Of a stretch of DNA of 56,637 bases, positions 1 through 7,235 are shown piece by piece; the first letter of the stretch is position 1; each line of letters begins with the position of its first letter. A program made the position numbers and the translations under genes. The stretch spans positions 1-56,637 of the forward strand of contig CBFIAS010000006.1 of NCBI GenBank assembly GCA_965660635.1, written 5' to 3'. The stretch is from UBA7374 sp965660635 (GTDB taxonomy: Bacteria; Verrucomicrobiota; Verrucomicrobiia; Opitutales; Coraliomargaritaceae). Below the pieces are notes generated by a model. That model saw nothing but the letters and a program-made list of their open reading frames with translations. It had not been told where the DNA came from and did not search any database.

Positions 1-2
1 CA

Positions 3-215
3 CTTTCCATACCCGATTCCGTCGCCCGGCGCTTCCGGGCCAGCGTGCCCGCCCGGCAGCGATCCCGCATGGTCACACAGCTCCTGGAAGATGCCCTGAG
101 CAAAGAAGAAGACAAATTGGCCGAGGCCTGTCTGCGGGCCAACCAGGATACCGCGCTGGAAACCGAAATCGAGGAATGGCAGTCCTTCGACGATCCCCTT
201 GACCCGGAAACATGA
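3..215 (+). CDS. antitoxin of a MazEF-like pair, 5' end cut off by the window
   Basis: This frame is open from the first bases of the window to a TGA that overlaps the ATG of the toxin gene by one ATGA. The visible 70 residues begin LSIPDSVARRFRASVP and end in an acidic tail (EIEEWQSFDDPLDPET). A basic, helical DNA-binding-like N-terminal part and an acidic, probably disordered toxin-binding tail are what MazE-type and ribbon-helix-helix antitoxins look like. The gene it overlaps is a clear MazF, so its role as the cognate antitoxin and autorepressor is inferred mainly from position. The true start lies upstream of the window, so the fold of the DNA-binding domain cannot be decided. Confidence 0.75.
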   Translation, partial: LSIPDSVARRFRASVPARQRSRMVTQLLEDALSKEEDKLAEACLRANQDTALETEIEEWQSFDDPLDPET

Positions 216-550
216 GCCGCCAAAGCCTCAAAAGGGGCGAGATCTGGTGGGTCCGTCTCGACCCCACGCAGGGTTCCGAAATAAAAAAAACTCGCCCCTG
301 CGTAATCCTTACCCACGACACACTGAACCAATTGCGGAAGACCGTTGTTGTCATTCCCCTCTCCTCTGCGGCGCAAGCGCACCCACCCGTTAGCATCGCG
401 GTTCAGGCCGGAGGCAAAACCGCGACCGCCGTGATTGACCAGATTCGCGCCGTGGCAAAGCACCGGCTTGAATCAAAGATCGGCAACATGCAACCGGAAG
501 CACTCGATCTTATTGCTGAGGCGCTGAATCGTATCCTCCTGCTAAAATAA
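212..550 (+). CDS. MazF/PemK-family mRNA interferase toxin
   Basis: The 112-residue protein has the MazF signature at its N-terminus: KRGEIWWVRLDPTQGSEIKKTRPCVIL, with the usual GEIW, the DP-G-E-KTRP loop and the PCVIL strand. A later TAVIDQIRAV segment corresponds to the conserved 'DQ(I/V)R' strand. Enzymes of this family cleave mRNA in the cytoplasm in a sequence-specific way and are held inactive by the antitoxin encoded just upstream. The start ATG overlaps the antitoxin stop as ATGA, so the two are translationally coupled. Length is normal for the family (about 110 residues) and no key residue appears lost, so the toxin is probably functional. Confidence 0.9.
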   Translation: MSRQSLKRGEIWWVRLDPTQGSEIKKTRPCVILTHDTLNQLRKTVVVIPLSSAAQAHPPVSIAVQAGGKTATAVIDQIRAVAKHRLESKIGNMQPEALDLIAEALNRILLLK

Positions 551-664
551 AGACACTTTGGCCTCCCCCAAACAGGTTCATCGTCGGTTTCCGGGATCTG
601 TGCGGATGCTTGCTGGGGAGCATTCTGTTTTCTAGCCCGCGAAGTGCCGCGAAGACTCCCCTGA

Positions 665-678
665 GTGGAATATTCCAC
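665..678. repeat. 14-bp perfect palindrome
   Basis: GTGGAATATTCCAC reads the same on both strands. It lies in the 136-base gap between the convergent mazF and yjbQ genes, nine bases past the yjbQ stop. It could be a protein-binding site or part of a weak terminator; no T-tract follows it. The rest of the gap shows nothing I can name. Confidence 0.4.
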
Positions 679-686
679 GGCAAACC

Positions 687-1106
687 CTACTCTCCCTGGT
701 AGCTGAGCACGATGCTGCGGTGATGCGGGCGGCTCCGGTGCTCCCAGAGAAAGATCCCCTGCCAGGTGCCGAGGCAGAGGCGCCCCTGGTTGAAAGGCAC
801 GACCTCGGAGGTGCGGGTCAAGGCCATGCGGATGTGGCTGGGCATGTCGTCCGGCCCCTCCAGCGTGTGCGTGTAACGGGGATCGCCCTCCGGAGCGAGA
901 CGCTCCATGAATTGCTCGAGATCGGCCTGCGCTGAGGGATCCGCATTCTCCATGATAACCAGGCTGCAACTCGTGTGGCGGCAAAACACGGTGACCGTGC
1001 CCGCACGCAGGCCGGACTCGCGCAGGCCCGCCTCGACATGCCCGGTGCATTCGTGCATCCCCCGGCCGGGAGTGCGGATCTCCAGAGTCTTGGTGAATAC
1101 TGCCAT
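687..1106 (-). CDS. yjbQ: YjbQ family protein (UPF0047)
   Basis: The 139-residue product starting MAVFTKTLEIRTPGRGMHE is a full-length member of the YjbQ/UPF0047 family, small beta-barrel proteins that form trimers. Conserved stretches are VTVFCRHTSCSLVIMENADP (with the family's conserved histidine and the TS-S pattern) and GTWQGIFLWEHRSRPHHRSI near the C-terminus. Members have been reported to have low thiamin-phosphate synthase activity, but their physiological role is not settled. An in-frame upstream ATG at 1214 would add 36 residues with no family similarity and would overlap the divergent lipoprotein gene, so I chose 1106. It stands alone on its strand. Confidence 0.88.
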   Translation of the reverse strand: MAVFTKTLEIRTPGRGMHECTGHVEAGLRESGLRAGTVTVFCRHTSCSLVIMENADPSAQADLEQFMERLAPEGDPRYTHTLEGPDDMPSHIRMALTRTSEVVPFNQGRLCLGTWQGIFLWEHRSRPHHRSIVLSYQGE

Positions 1107-1194
1107 GACCAGAGGCAGACAGAACCGCGCCACCGGGTCAAACCCCGGTGCTATCGGTTTGCAAACCACCGGACCACCCGTCACCTTATTCTCC

Positions 1195-1752
1195 ATGAAG
1201 AAATGGTTCCTCACCGCGGCGGCCCTCAGCCTCCTGCTTGTCCTCCCCGCTTGCCAGACCCCCTCAACGGTGGACTACGACCGCGCCCTGCTGGAGAACA
1301 TGCAAGGCTACCAGAGCTACGCGGTCGTGCCGAGAGAGGAGCGCGCCGCCGGGCAACACCTCTCGCTCACTGAGATCGTCGACCGCCGGATCGTGCAGGC
1401 CGTGCACCAGAACCTGCAGGGCCGCGGGCTGCTCCGCGACGAAGGCCAGCCAGACTGCCGGATCGCCTTCTTCACCACCACCGAGAAGCACACCGAAGTG
1501 CAGGACCTCGGGCTGGCTGGAGGCTACTACCGGCACGGTTTAGGGCGCGGCAGTTGGGCCAGCTATCCCCCTGTTTCAGTTGATGAGTACGAGGAGGGCA
1601 CCCTGGTGATCGATGTGATCGACGGGCAGAGCGGGCAACTGGCCTGGCGGGGAGGCGCTTCCCGGCGGCTGGGCCATGCCGCGCCGGACGAGGCCCGGAT
1701 CCGTGCCACCGTAGCAGAAATTCTCGCGGAATTTCCACCGTCTGCCCGGTAG
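1195..1752 (+). CDS. DUF4136-type lipoprotein
   Basis: The 185-residue product begins with a lipoprotein signal peptide, MKKWFLTAAALSLLLVLPAC, with the lipobox cysteine at residue 20, so it should be lipid-anchored in the envelope. The mature part has the pattern of DUF4136: a YDRA-x-QGYQSYAVVP start, RIVQAVHQNLQGRGLL, and a C-terminal EEGTLVIDVIDGQSGQLAWRG segment followed by a helix ending in EFPP. The function of the domain is unknown; it occurs in many Gram-negative envelope lipoproteins. A longer frame beginning at 907 exists but runs antisense through yjbQ, so the ATG in front of the signal peptide was chosen. Confidence 0.85.
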   Translation: MKKWFLTAAALSLLLVLPACQTPSTVDYDRALLENMQGYQSYAVVPREERAAGQHLSLTEIVDRRIVQAVHQNLQGRGLLRDEGQPDCRIAFFTTTEKHTEVQDLGLAGGYYRHGLGRGSWASYPPVSVDEYEEGTLVIDVIDGQSGQLAWRGGASRRLGHAAPDEARIRATVAEILAEFPPSAR

Positions 1753-1801
1753 CCGGGATTGCGGGATTGACTCGGCGGCTATTTGCCGCGCTCTTGTCCG
1801 C

Positions 1802-2401
1802 ATGAATATCCTTTGCCTCGACCTGGAGGGGGTGCTGATCCCCGAGATCTGGATTGCCTTCGCGGAAAAGACCGGCATCGAAGCGCTCAAGCGCACGACC
1901 CGCGACGAGCCTTGCTACGACACGCTAATGCGCTACCGGCTGGATATCCTCGACCGCGAGGGCTTCAAGCTGGCCGACATCGAGGCGGTGATCGACACGC
2001 TCGACCCGCTTCCCGGAGCGAAGGAATTTGTCGAGTGGGCCACCTCGAAGACCCGCCTGGTCATTCTCTCCGACACCTTCAGCCAGTTTGCCGGGCCGCT
2101 CATGGCCAAGCTGGGCCACCCCACCCTTTTCTGCCATGATCTTGTGATCGACGGGGAGGGTCGCATCGCGGACTACCGGCTGCGCCTGCCGGACCACAAG
2201 CGCAAGGCCGTGGCGGCCTTCAAGGCGCTGAATTTCTCCACGTTTGCGGCGGGGGATTCCTACAATGACCTGACGATGATCGACGAGGCGGACAACCGTT
2301 CGCTCTTCCGCCCGCCGGAACGCCTCGTGGCGGAGCGCCCGGAACTGCCGGTGGCCCGCGACCACGCGGAGCTTCGGGCGATCATTGAGCCTCACCTCTA
2401 G
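1802..2401 (+). CDS. thrH: ThrH: phosphoserine phosphatase / homoserine phosphotransferase
   Basis: This 199-residue HAD-superfamily protein has the ThrH arrangement: motif I as CLDLEGVLIPEIW (DxE in place of the common DxD), motif II LSDTFSQF near residue 90, the basic DHKRKAV segment, and motif IV AGDSYNDLTM near residue 156. ThrH enzymes remove phosphate from phosphoserine and can transfer it to homoserine, linking serine and threonine synthesis in the cytoplasm. The length is that of the family (about 200). A Dabb protein follows 12 bases after the stop and is probably co-transcribed. Confidence 0.93.
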   Translation: MNILCLDLEGVLIPEIWIAFAEKTGIEALKRTTRDEPCYDTLMRYRLDILDREGFKLADIEAVIDTLDPLPGAKEFVEWATSKTRLVILSDTFSQFAGPLMAKLGHPTLFCHDLVIDGEGRIADYRLRLPDHKRKAVAAFKALNFSTFAAGDSYNDLTMIDEADNRSLFRPPERLVAERPELPVARDHAELRAIIEPHL

Positions 2402-2413
2402 CCGGAAATCACC

Positions 2414-2713
2414 ATGCTTGTGCACACTGTCCTCTTCTGGTTGAAGGAAGGCCTCAGCGAGGCCCAGCGGGCCGGTTTTGTCGAGGGGCTGGAGTCCCTC
2501 CGGGAAATCCAGGCGGCGGAAGCCGTTCACATCGGCACGCCTGCGAAGACACCCGAACGGCCGGTCATCGACCAGAGCTACGACTATTGCCTGACCGTGC
2601 TGCTGACTGACCTCGCGGCACACGATGCCTACCAGGAGGATCCCCTGCACACGGCTTTCCTCGAGGAGTTCCGCCCCTGCTGGGAGACCGTGCGGATCTA
2701 CGACGCGGACTAG
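2414..2713 (+). CDS. Dabb (stress-responsive A/B barrel) domain protein
   Basis: The 99-residue protein fits a single dimeric alpha/beta-barrel (Dabb) domain: MLVHTVLFWLKEGLSEAQRAGFVEGLESL at the start, then strands such as SYDYCLTVLLTDLAAHDAYQ and a final HTAFLEEFRPCWETVRIYD. The sequence HTVLFWLK with a lysine a few residues on is the usual opening of this family. Its members dimerise and are mostly of unknown function. It follows thrH by 12 bases on the same strand, so the two probably form a small operon that ends before the convergent pfp. Confidence 0.85.
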   Translation: MLVHTVLFWLKEGLSEAQRAGFVEGLESLREIQAAEAVHIGTPAKTPERPVIDQSYDYCLTVLLTDLAAHDAYQEDPLHTAFLEEFRPCWETVRIYDAD

Positions 2714-2755
2714 ATCCAAGCCGATCCCTGGTATTATACCAGCTTCCGCAGGGGC

Positions 2756-4018
2756 CTACTCGACGGCGTGGTGGGCCAGCTGGCGCTGCACCTTGTCGCG
2801 CTTGAGTTCTGCGAGCACGGGAACCCCGTTTTCATAGGGCACGTCAACCTCGCCCTGGATGAGGGGCAAGGCATACTTGTAAAACTGGTAGCTCATGGTC
2901 ACGCCGTCCTCGTTGATCCAGCTTTCGGGGAGTTTCTTCACACCGTTGGCGATCTCGGAGAGCGGGGCCAGGCTGGTTTCGCAAGTGTAGCTGTCGCCCT
3001 CGCCACGGACGAGTGTGACCATTTTGTCGGTCTCTCCGGCCACGGCTGCACGCACCGCAGCCTGTCCGGCAAGGAAAGCCTCGTCGTTGTCAGCCAGCGA
3101 GGAGCAGTGCACGGCAGCGCGCTGGGCCATGCCAAGCTTGACCGAGCGGGACTTGATCTGGAGAGACTCCTCGACAAGACGGCGGAGGTAGTCGCCCGCG
3201 CCGCCGAGCTGGGAGTGGCCGAAAGCGTCAGAGCTGGCGGAGTCGGTGGAGACGTAGTTGCCGTCGGGATCAACGAGGCCCTCCCCGACGATGACGACAC
3301 AGTAGTTCTCCTTCTGCAGGACGCGCTGCACATCGGCGATGAATTTCTCCGGGGTGAAGGGAACTTCGGGCAGGTAAATCAAGTGGGGTGCGGCGGTGGG
3401 ATCGTCGCGGCGCTTGGCAAGAGCGGCCCCAGCGGCGATCCAGCCAGCGCTCCGGCCCATCACCTCGATGATCTGGACAAGGTCGTGGCGGCCCATGGAG
3501 GCATTGTCGCAGGCGACTTCCTTTACGGTGGCGGCGACATACTTGATGACGCTGCCGTAGCCGGGAGTGTGGTCGGTGGTGACGAGGTCGTTGTCGATCG
3601 TCTTGGGGATGCCGATGACACGGAGATCATAGCCGCGCTCGGCGGCGAGCTTGGAGATCTTGTCCGCGGTGTCCTGCGAGTCGTTGCCGCCGGCGTAGAA
3701 GAAATAGCGGATGTTATGGGTCTGGAAGACCTCCAGGACGCGCTCGAAATCCTCCGGGCGCTTGAGCTTGAAGCGGCAGGTGCCGAGGGCGGCGCCGGGA
3801 GTGTGGCGCAGGGCGCGAATGGTCTGCTGCGACTCGGCCGCGAGATCGACGATCTGCTCGTTGAGGATGCCGAGGACGCCGTTGAGCCCCCCGTAGATCT
3901 CCTCGATGCACTCGTGGTTGAGCGCTTCGGTGATGGCACCGGCAAGGCTCGCGTTGATCACGGAAGTCGGGCCGCCGGATTGGGCGATGAGACAGTTACC
4001 TACAAGTTCTTCAGACAT
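2756..4018 (-). CDS. pfp: diphosphate-dependent phosphofructokinase (PFP)
   Basis: The 420-residue protein starting MSEELVGNCLIAQSGGPTSVINAS catalyses reversible phosphorylation of fructose 6-phosphate in glycolysis, using pyrophosphate rather than ATP by family assignment. The phosphate-donor loop reads AGGNDSQDTADK, with the N-D pair of PPi-dependent enzymes in place of GDG, and the substrate loop reads PKTIDNDL, with the lysine typical of the PPi type. MGRSAGWIAAGAAL is also conserved. The 604-residue open frame that extends upstream to 4570 runs antiparallel to nothing known and enters purB in another frame, so the ATG at 4018 is used. It lies 68 bases downstream of purB and may be co-transcribed. 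Confidence 0.93.
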   Translation of the reverse strand: MSEELVGNCLIAQSGGPTSVINASLAGAITEALNHECIEEIYGGLNGVLGILNEQIVDLAAESQQTIRALRHTPGAALGTCRFKLKRPEDFERVLEVFQTHNIRYFFYAGGNDSQDTADKISKLAAERGYDLRVIGIPKTIDNDLVTTDHTPGYGSVIKYVAATVKEVACDNASMGRHDLVQIIEVMGRSAGWIAAGAALAKRRDDPTAAPHLIYLPEVPFTPEKFIADVQRVLQKENYCVVIVGEGLVDPDGNYVSTDSASSDAFGHSQLGGAGDYLRRLVEESLQIKSRSVKLGMAQRAAVHCSSLADNDEAFLAGQAAVRAAVAGETDKMVTLVRGEGDSYTCETSLAPLSEIANGVKKLPESWINEDGVTMSYQFYKYALPLIQGEVDVPYENGVPVLAELKRDKVQRQLAHHAVE

Positions 4019-4086
4019 GGGTGGGAGTGGGTTGTGAAATTGTTCGCTGTGATGTCTAGTTTGGGCGAAACGGATGGCAACCTTTA

Positions 4087-5511
4087 TTAAAGAATTGCCC
4101 CGGGCTTGTATGCGTTCGCTTCCGGGCAGGCCTCGGCTTCCTCCCGGACGGCGGCGCAGAATTGCCGTACCTGGGCGGTGGCCATGCCGGTGGATGCCTG
4201 GGCCCGGCCGATGATGGCGTCGACCCGCTCGCGGGAGAGGCCGAGGCGCGGATCCGCGGCGAGGCGGGCGGAAAGGTCGTTTTCGGCGGCTTCCCCGGAG
4301 CGCAGGTCGCGCACGGTCTGCACGGCGTGCTCCTTGATCGCCTCGTGCGCCTCCTCGCGGCCGGCTCCAGCCTTGACCGCCTCCATCAACACAGTGGTGG
4401 TGGCGAGGAAGGGGCCGTAACGGCTGTTCTCCCGCTGGATGACGGCGGGGTAAACTTCCATCTGGCCAAGGATGGTGAGAAAGGTGTCGATCAGGCCGTC
4501 GATCGCGTAGAAGCTGTCCGGAAGGAAGACGCGGCGGACGACGGAGCAGGAGACATCGCCCTCGTTCCACTGGTCGCCGGAGAGTTCAGCGGCCATGGCC
4601 AGGTGGCCGCGGAGAATCACGGCAAATCCGTTGAGCCGCTCGCAACTGCGGCTGTTCATCTTGTGCGGCATGGCGGAGGAGCCGACCTGTCCGCGAGCGA
4701 AGCCCTCGCTGGCGAGTTCGTGGCCGGCCATGACACGGAGGGTCTTGGCAAAGCTAGAGGGCCCGGCAGCGAGCCGGACAAGGATGGAGACAACCTCGAA
4801 ATCGAGGCCGCGGGGATAGACCTGGCCAACGGTATTGGCGGCCGCGCCGACCCCGAGGTGGTCGAGGATGGCCTCTTCCAGCTCCGAGACTTTCTCATGG
4901 TCGCCCTCGAAGAGCGTGAGCAGGTCCATCTGGGTGCCGACCGGCCCCTTGAGGCCGCGCACCGGGTAGTTGTCGATGATACGGTCAAGCTCGCGGGCGG
5001 CGCAGAGCAGATCCTCGCCGAACATGGCCAGGCGCTTTCCAAAGGTGGTGGGCTGGGCCGGCACGTTGTGCGTGCGGGCGGTGATGACCAGATCCTCCCA
5101 CTCCCCGGCGCGGGCGGCCAGCTTGAGGAGGGCGGCCACGACCTTGACCCGGATCAGTTCAAGTGCGCGGATGATCTGCAACTGCTCGACATTTTCCGTG
5201 AGGTCGCGGCTGGTCAGGCCCTTGTGGATGTGCTCGTGGCCAGCCAGCTCGCAGAACTCCTCGATACGGGCCTTGACGTCGTGGCGGGTGACGGCTTCGC
5301 GGGCTTGGATCGACTCGAGATCGATCTGGTTCTTGACGCGCTCGTAGGCGTCGATGGCCTCCCCGGGGATGTCGAGGCCCAGCTCCTTCTGGGCGCGCAG
5401 GACAGCGATCCAGTAGTCGCGCTCCAGGGCGATCCGGCCCTCGGCGCTCCATACGTCCTGCATGGCCTGGGAGGCGTACCGCGTGGCTAATACGTTGGGC
5501 GTGGTTTGCAT
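4087..5511 (-). CDS. purB: adenylosuccinate lyase
   Basis: The 474-residue protein starting MQTTPNVLATRYASQ belongs to the fumarase/aspartase superfamily. The signature loop VGSSAMPHKMNSRSCERLNG lies near residue 270, and TARTHNVPAQPTTFGKR, carrying the conserved TxH and QPTT, lies near residue 150. The enzyme performs two steps of purine synthesis, splitting fumarate from SAICAR and from adenylosuccinate. Upstream residues of the open frame (to 5694) are low-complexity and not family-like, so the start was put at 5511. A purM gene further along the window belongs to the same pathway but to a different operon. Confidence 0.95.
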   Translation of the reverse strand: MQTTPNVLATRYASQAMQDVWSAEGRIALERDYWIAVLRAQKELGLDIPGEAIDAYERVKNQIDLESIQAREAVTRHDVKARIEEFCELAGHEHIHKGLTSRDLTENVEQLQIIRALELIRVKVVAALLKLAARAGEWEDLVITARTHNVPAQPTTFGKRLAMFGEDLLCAARELDRIIDNYPVRGLKGPVGTQMDLLTLFEGDHEKVSELEEAILDHLGVGAAANTVGQVYPRGLDFEVVSILVRLAAGPSSFAKTLRVMAGHELASEGFARGQVGSSAMPHKMNSRSCERLNGFAVILRGHLAMAAELSGDQWNEGDVSCSVVRRVFLPDSFYAIDGLIDTFLTILGQMEVYPAVIQRENSRYGPFLATTTVLMEAVKAGAGREEAHEAIKEHAVQTVRDLRSGEAAENDLSARLAADPRLGLSRERVDAIIGRAQASTGMATAQVRQFCAAVREEAEACPEANAYKPGAIL

Positions 5512-5561
5512 GTTGAATTCCGGGAAACGGTCCAAGCTAGAAGCGGAACGGGCACTGGCGA

Positions 5562-5602
5562 CAAAAAAAGCAAAAAATGCCCCTCCCCGGCTCTCTCCGG
5601 AG
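5562..5602 (-). terminator. possible terminator after holA
   Basis: Read on the minus strand, an imperfect GC-rich stem (CTCCGG, a short loop, then CCGGGGAG) is followed by two T-runs of six and seven. It lies 16 bases past the holA stop and before the purB start, where a rho-independent terminator would be expected. The stem has a bulge, so the call is tentative. Confidence 0.4.
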
Positions 5603-5617
5603 AAAATCCGTGCGGCA

Positions 5618-6718
5618 TCAGTCCCCGAGGCAGGTAACGGCCAGCTCGCGGCAGACTTCCTCCTGCTCGTTGGGCCGCTCGATAATGGCCTCAAAGGCCT
5701 GGGAGAAAGCGATCTGGAAGTCCACCAGCTTCTTCAAAGGCACCTTGCGGGCAGTCTCGGCGAGCCGGCCCAGGTACCAAGGATTCTGGGTGAAGACATT
5801 GAGGTTGCTCTTTTCCGGATTGTCCCCGAAGTGCTGGCCGTAGGTGCTTGCGGCGGCTTCGAGGTCGCCCTTGGAGAGGCCGCGCCCGCCGAGGCGGATG
5901 GCGCCCGCATCGAGCAGGACGCGGAGTTGGATGAGCAGCCGGTTGCGCGACTGGAGGCTGCCGAGCAGCCCGCGGGCGTCCTTGCTGGTGAAAAAGTGGC
6001 GGCGCAAAGCCTCCAGCGTCCAGTCCAGTTGCAGGGAGAAGAAGGCGTCGGCCGCCTCAAAAAAATCGGCCTCGCCAAAGTTGGGCACCAGCTCGTTGAC
6101 CAGCCGCTCGTTGATCGGCCCGCCGCCCGGCCCGGCGTAGGTGCAGAGCTTGCGGATCTCCTCAACCAGCAGGCGGGTGTTGCCATTGACTTTGCCGACG
6201 AGCAGCTCGACGGCTCCGCGGTCGATCCCGCAACCGGCCGACTCACACTCCTCGCGAACCAGCGCGGCGAGGGATTGCGCAGCGTCCTTGCCTCCCGCCA
6301 ACGAGGTACAATCAGACGTCTTCTGCAGCCATTTGAAAAAGGCCCGGCGCTTGTCCACCGGATGCGCGGTAATCAACACGCCGACCGAGCCGGGATCGAT
6401 CCCGGCAAGGAAATCCTTCAAGCCCTCCAGCAGGTCGAGCGTGCCCTGCGCCCGGCCTGTCACCGAATCGGCCAGGAAGTTCACGTCCTTCAGCCAGACG
6501 ACCTTGCGCTCGCCAAACATGGAGAGTGTCTGCACCGCACTGCGGAAGCGGTTGAGCGCCTCTTCGACCTCGGCAATGTTGCCTGCACGGGCATCCACCA
6601 CCTCCTTTGACAAGTCATCTGCCAGGTCCTTGGTCTGCCCGGCAAACCACTCCTTGCCTTTCTCGGAGACCAGGTAGTCATCGTCACCACAGATGAATGT
6701 GAAGGGTTTTTCGGGCAT
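5618..6718 (-). CDS. holA: DNA polymerase III subunit delta
   Basis: The 366-residue protein starting MPEKPFTFICGDDDYLVSEKG is the clamp-loader delta subunit, which opens the sliding clamp during replication. It shows the family's opening strand and 'G.DD.L' turn, the FGERKVVWLKDVNFL segment near residue 70, a central LITAHPVDKRRAFFKWLQK block and GAVELLVGKVNGNTRLLVEEIRKL near residue 190, the last being the most conserved delta motif. The C-terminal third is the oligomerisation domain (NRLLIQLRVLL and LVDFQIAFSQAFEAII). The length is normal. It is the first gene of a minus-strand series with purB and pfp, but a possible terminator separates it from purB. Confidence 0.9.
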   Translation of the reverse strand: MPEKPFTFICGDDDYLVSEKGKEWFAGQTKDLADDLSKEVVDARAGNIAEVEEALNRFRSAVQTLSMFGERKVVWLKDVNFLADSVTGRAQGTLDLLEGLKDFLAGIDPGSVGVLITAHPVDKRRAFFKWLQKTSDCTSLAGGKDAAQSLAALVREECESAGCGIDRGAVELLVGKVNGNTRLLVEEIRKLCTYAGPGGGPINERLVNELVPNFGEADFFEAADAFFSLQLDWTLEALRRHFFTSKDARGLLGSLQSRNRLLIQLRVLLDAGAIRLGGRGLSKGDLEAAASTYGQHFGDNPEKSNLNVFTQNPWYLGRLAETARKVPLKKLVDFQIAFSQAFEAIIERPNEQEEVCRELAVTCLGD

Positions 6719-6835
6719 GGGGTGAATATCCTGCCGCTGCCACTGGACAGTGCAAGGCGGAAGACGCCGGAGAGTCGTCCTGCCGGTAGCCTGAAGAAAA
6801 GAAAAGCTCGGTGGAGAGGCGCCCCGGATGACATT

Positions 6836-6864
6836 TTGAAATCAGCACATCATAGCATCATATT
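6836..6864 (+). promoter_or_regulatory. possible promoter of the decayed vapBC
   Basis: TTGAAA (five of six consensus bases) is followed after exactly 17 bases by CATATT (four of six), ending seven bases before the antitoxin ATG. The spacer and -10 carry a CATCATAG-CATCATAT direct repeat that could be an antitoxin operator. The call rests on consensus matching by eye. Confidence 0.35.
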
Positions 6865-6870
6865 TTCACC

Positions 6871-7123
6871 ATGCGCACTACGTTAAACATCGACGAGGAA
6901 GCCCTCGAATATGCGAAGGAGCGGGCCAGGCTCACCGGCTTGTCACTGGGCGCGATCGTTTCCGGGGCACTGATTGAGTCCGCCAAACCCCGCGAGACGA
7001 CGCCCGCGCTCCGGCTTTCCCTGCATCCAGCAAAAAGGCAAAGAAAGGCGGGTCACAAACGAAACAATCCAGAAGAGCATGGCGGAGGAAGACATTGAGG
7101 CCGTTTCATCTATTCGACGTTAA
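6871..7123 (+). pseudogene. frameshifted VapB-type antitoxin
   Basis: The frame opens with MRTTLNIDEEALEYAKERARLTGLSLGAIVSGAL, a standard ribbon-helix-helix VapB N-terminus. After about residue 47 it becomes basic and low-complexity and stops at 7098. In the next frame, from about 7013 to a TAA at 7121-7123, the sequence reads GFPCIQQKGKERRVTNETIQ followed by an acidic end. That is the expected VapB C-terminus ('GFP ... vTnE.I'), which binds the toxin. A one-base frameshift between about 6995 and 7013 therefore explains both halves. The downstream toxin is also broken, so this is a dead module unless the frameshift is a sequencing error. Confidence 0.7.
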
Positions 7124-7235
7124 CCTGCTGGTGGCATCAACCGTCGTCGAGCATGTCCATTTCGAGGCCGCGCAAGACTGGAATGAGGCGGACACCTTTG
7201 GCGACGAGCACCTCGAAGTCGTGCCAACTGCCTAG
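7095..7235 (+). pseudogene. internally deleted VapC (PIN-domain) toxin remnant
   Basis: A 46-residue frame starting at a TTG that overlaps the antitoxin stop reads RPFHLFDVNLLVASTVVEHVHFEAA and then ends in FGDEHLEVVPTA. The first part is the PIN-domain opening 'LFDVNvLLAl...H.hH..A', with its first catalytic aspartate. The last dozen residues resemble the usual C-terminal strand of the same family. The roughly 90 central residues that carry the other catalytic acids are missing, so it cannot be an active nuclease. The stop codon overlaps the convergent cinA stop by four bases. An in-frame deletion fusing the two ends is the simplest explanation. Confidence 0.65.

Noticed and set aside
2768..4090. 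440-residue plus-strand frame opposite pfp
   Set aside because: It is the mirror of a strongly conserved gene in high-GC DNA, low-complexity (Val, Gly, Asp, Ala) and without motifs.
4019..4570. N-terminal extension of the pfp reading frame (604 residues in all)
   Set aside because: The added residues are Arg/Pro-rich, overlap purB in another frame and have no family similarity; the ATG at 4018 begins the conserved protein.
4162..5490. 442-residue plus-strand frame opposite purB
   Set aside because: Same reason: antisense shadow of a conserved gene with repetitive composition.
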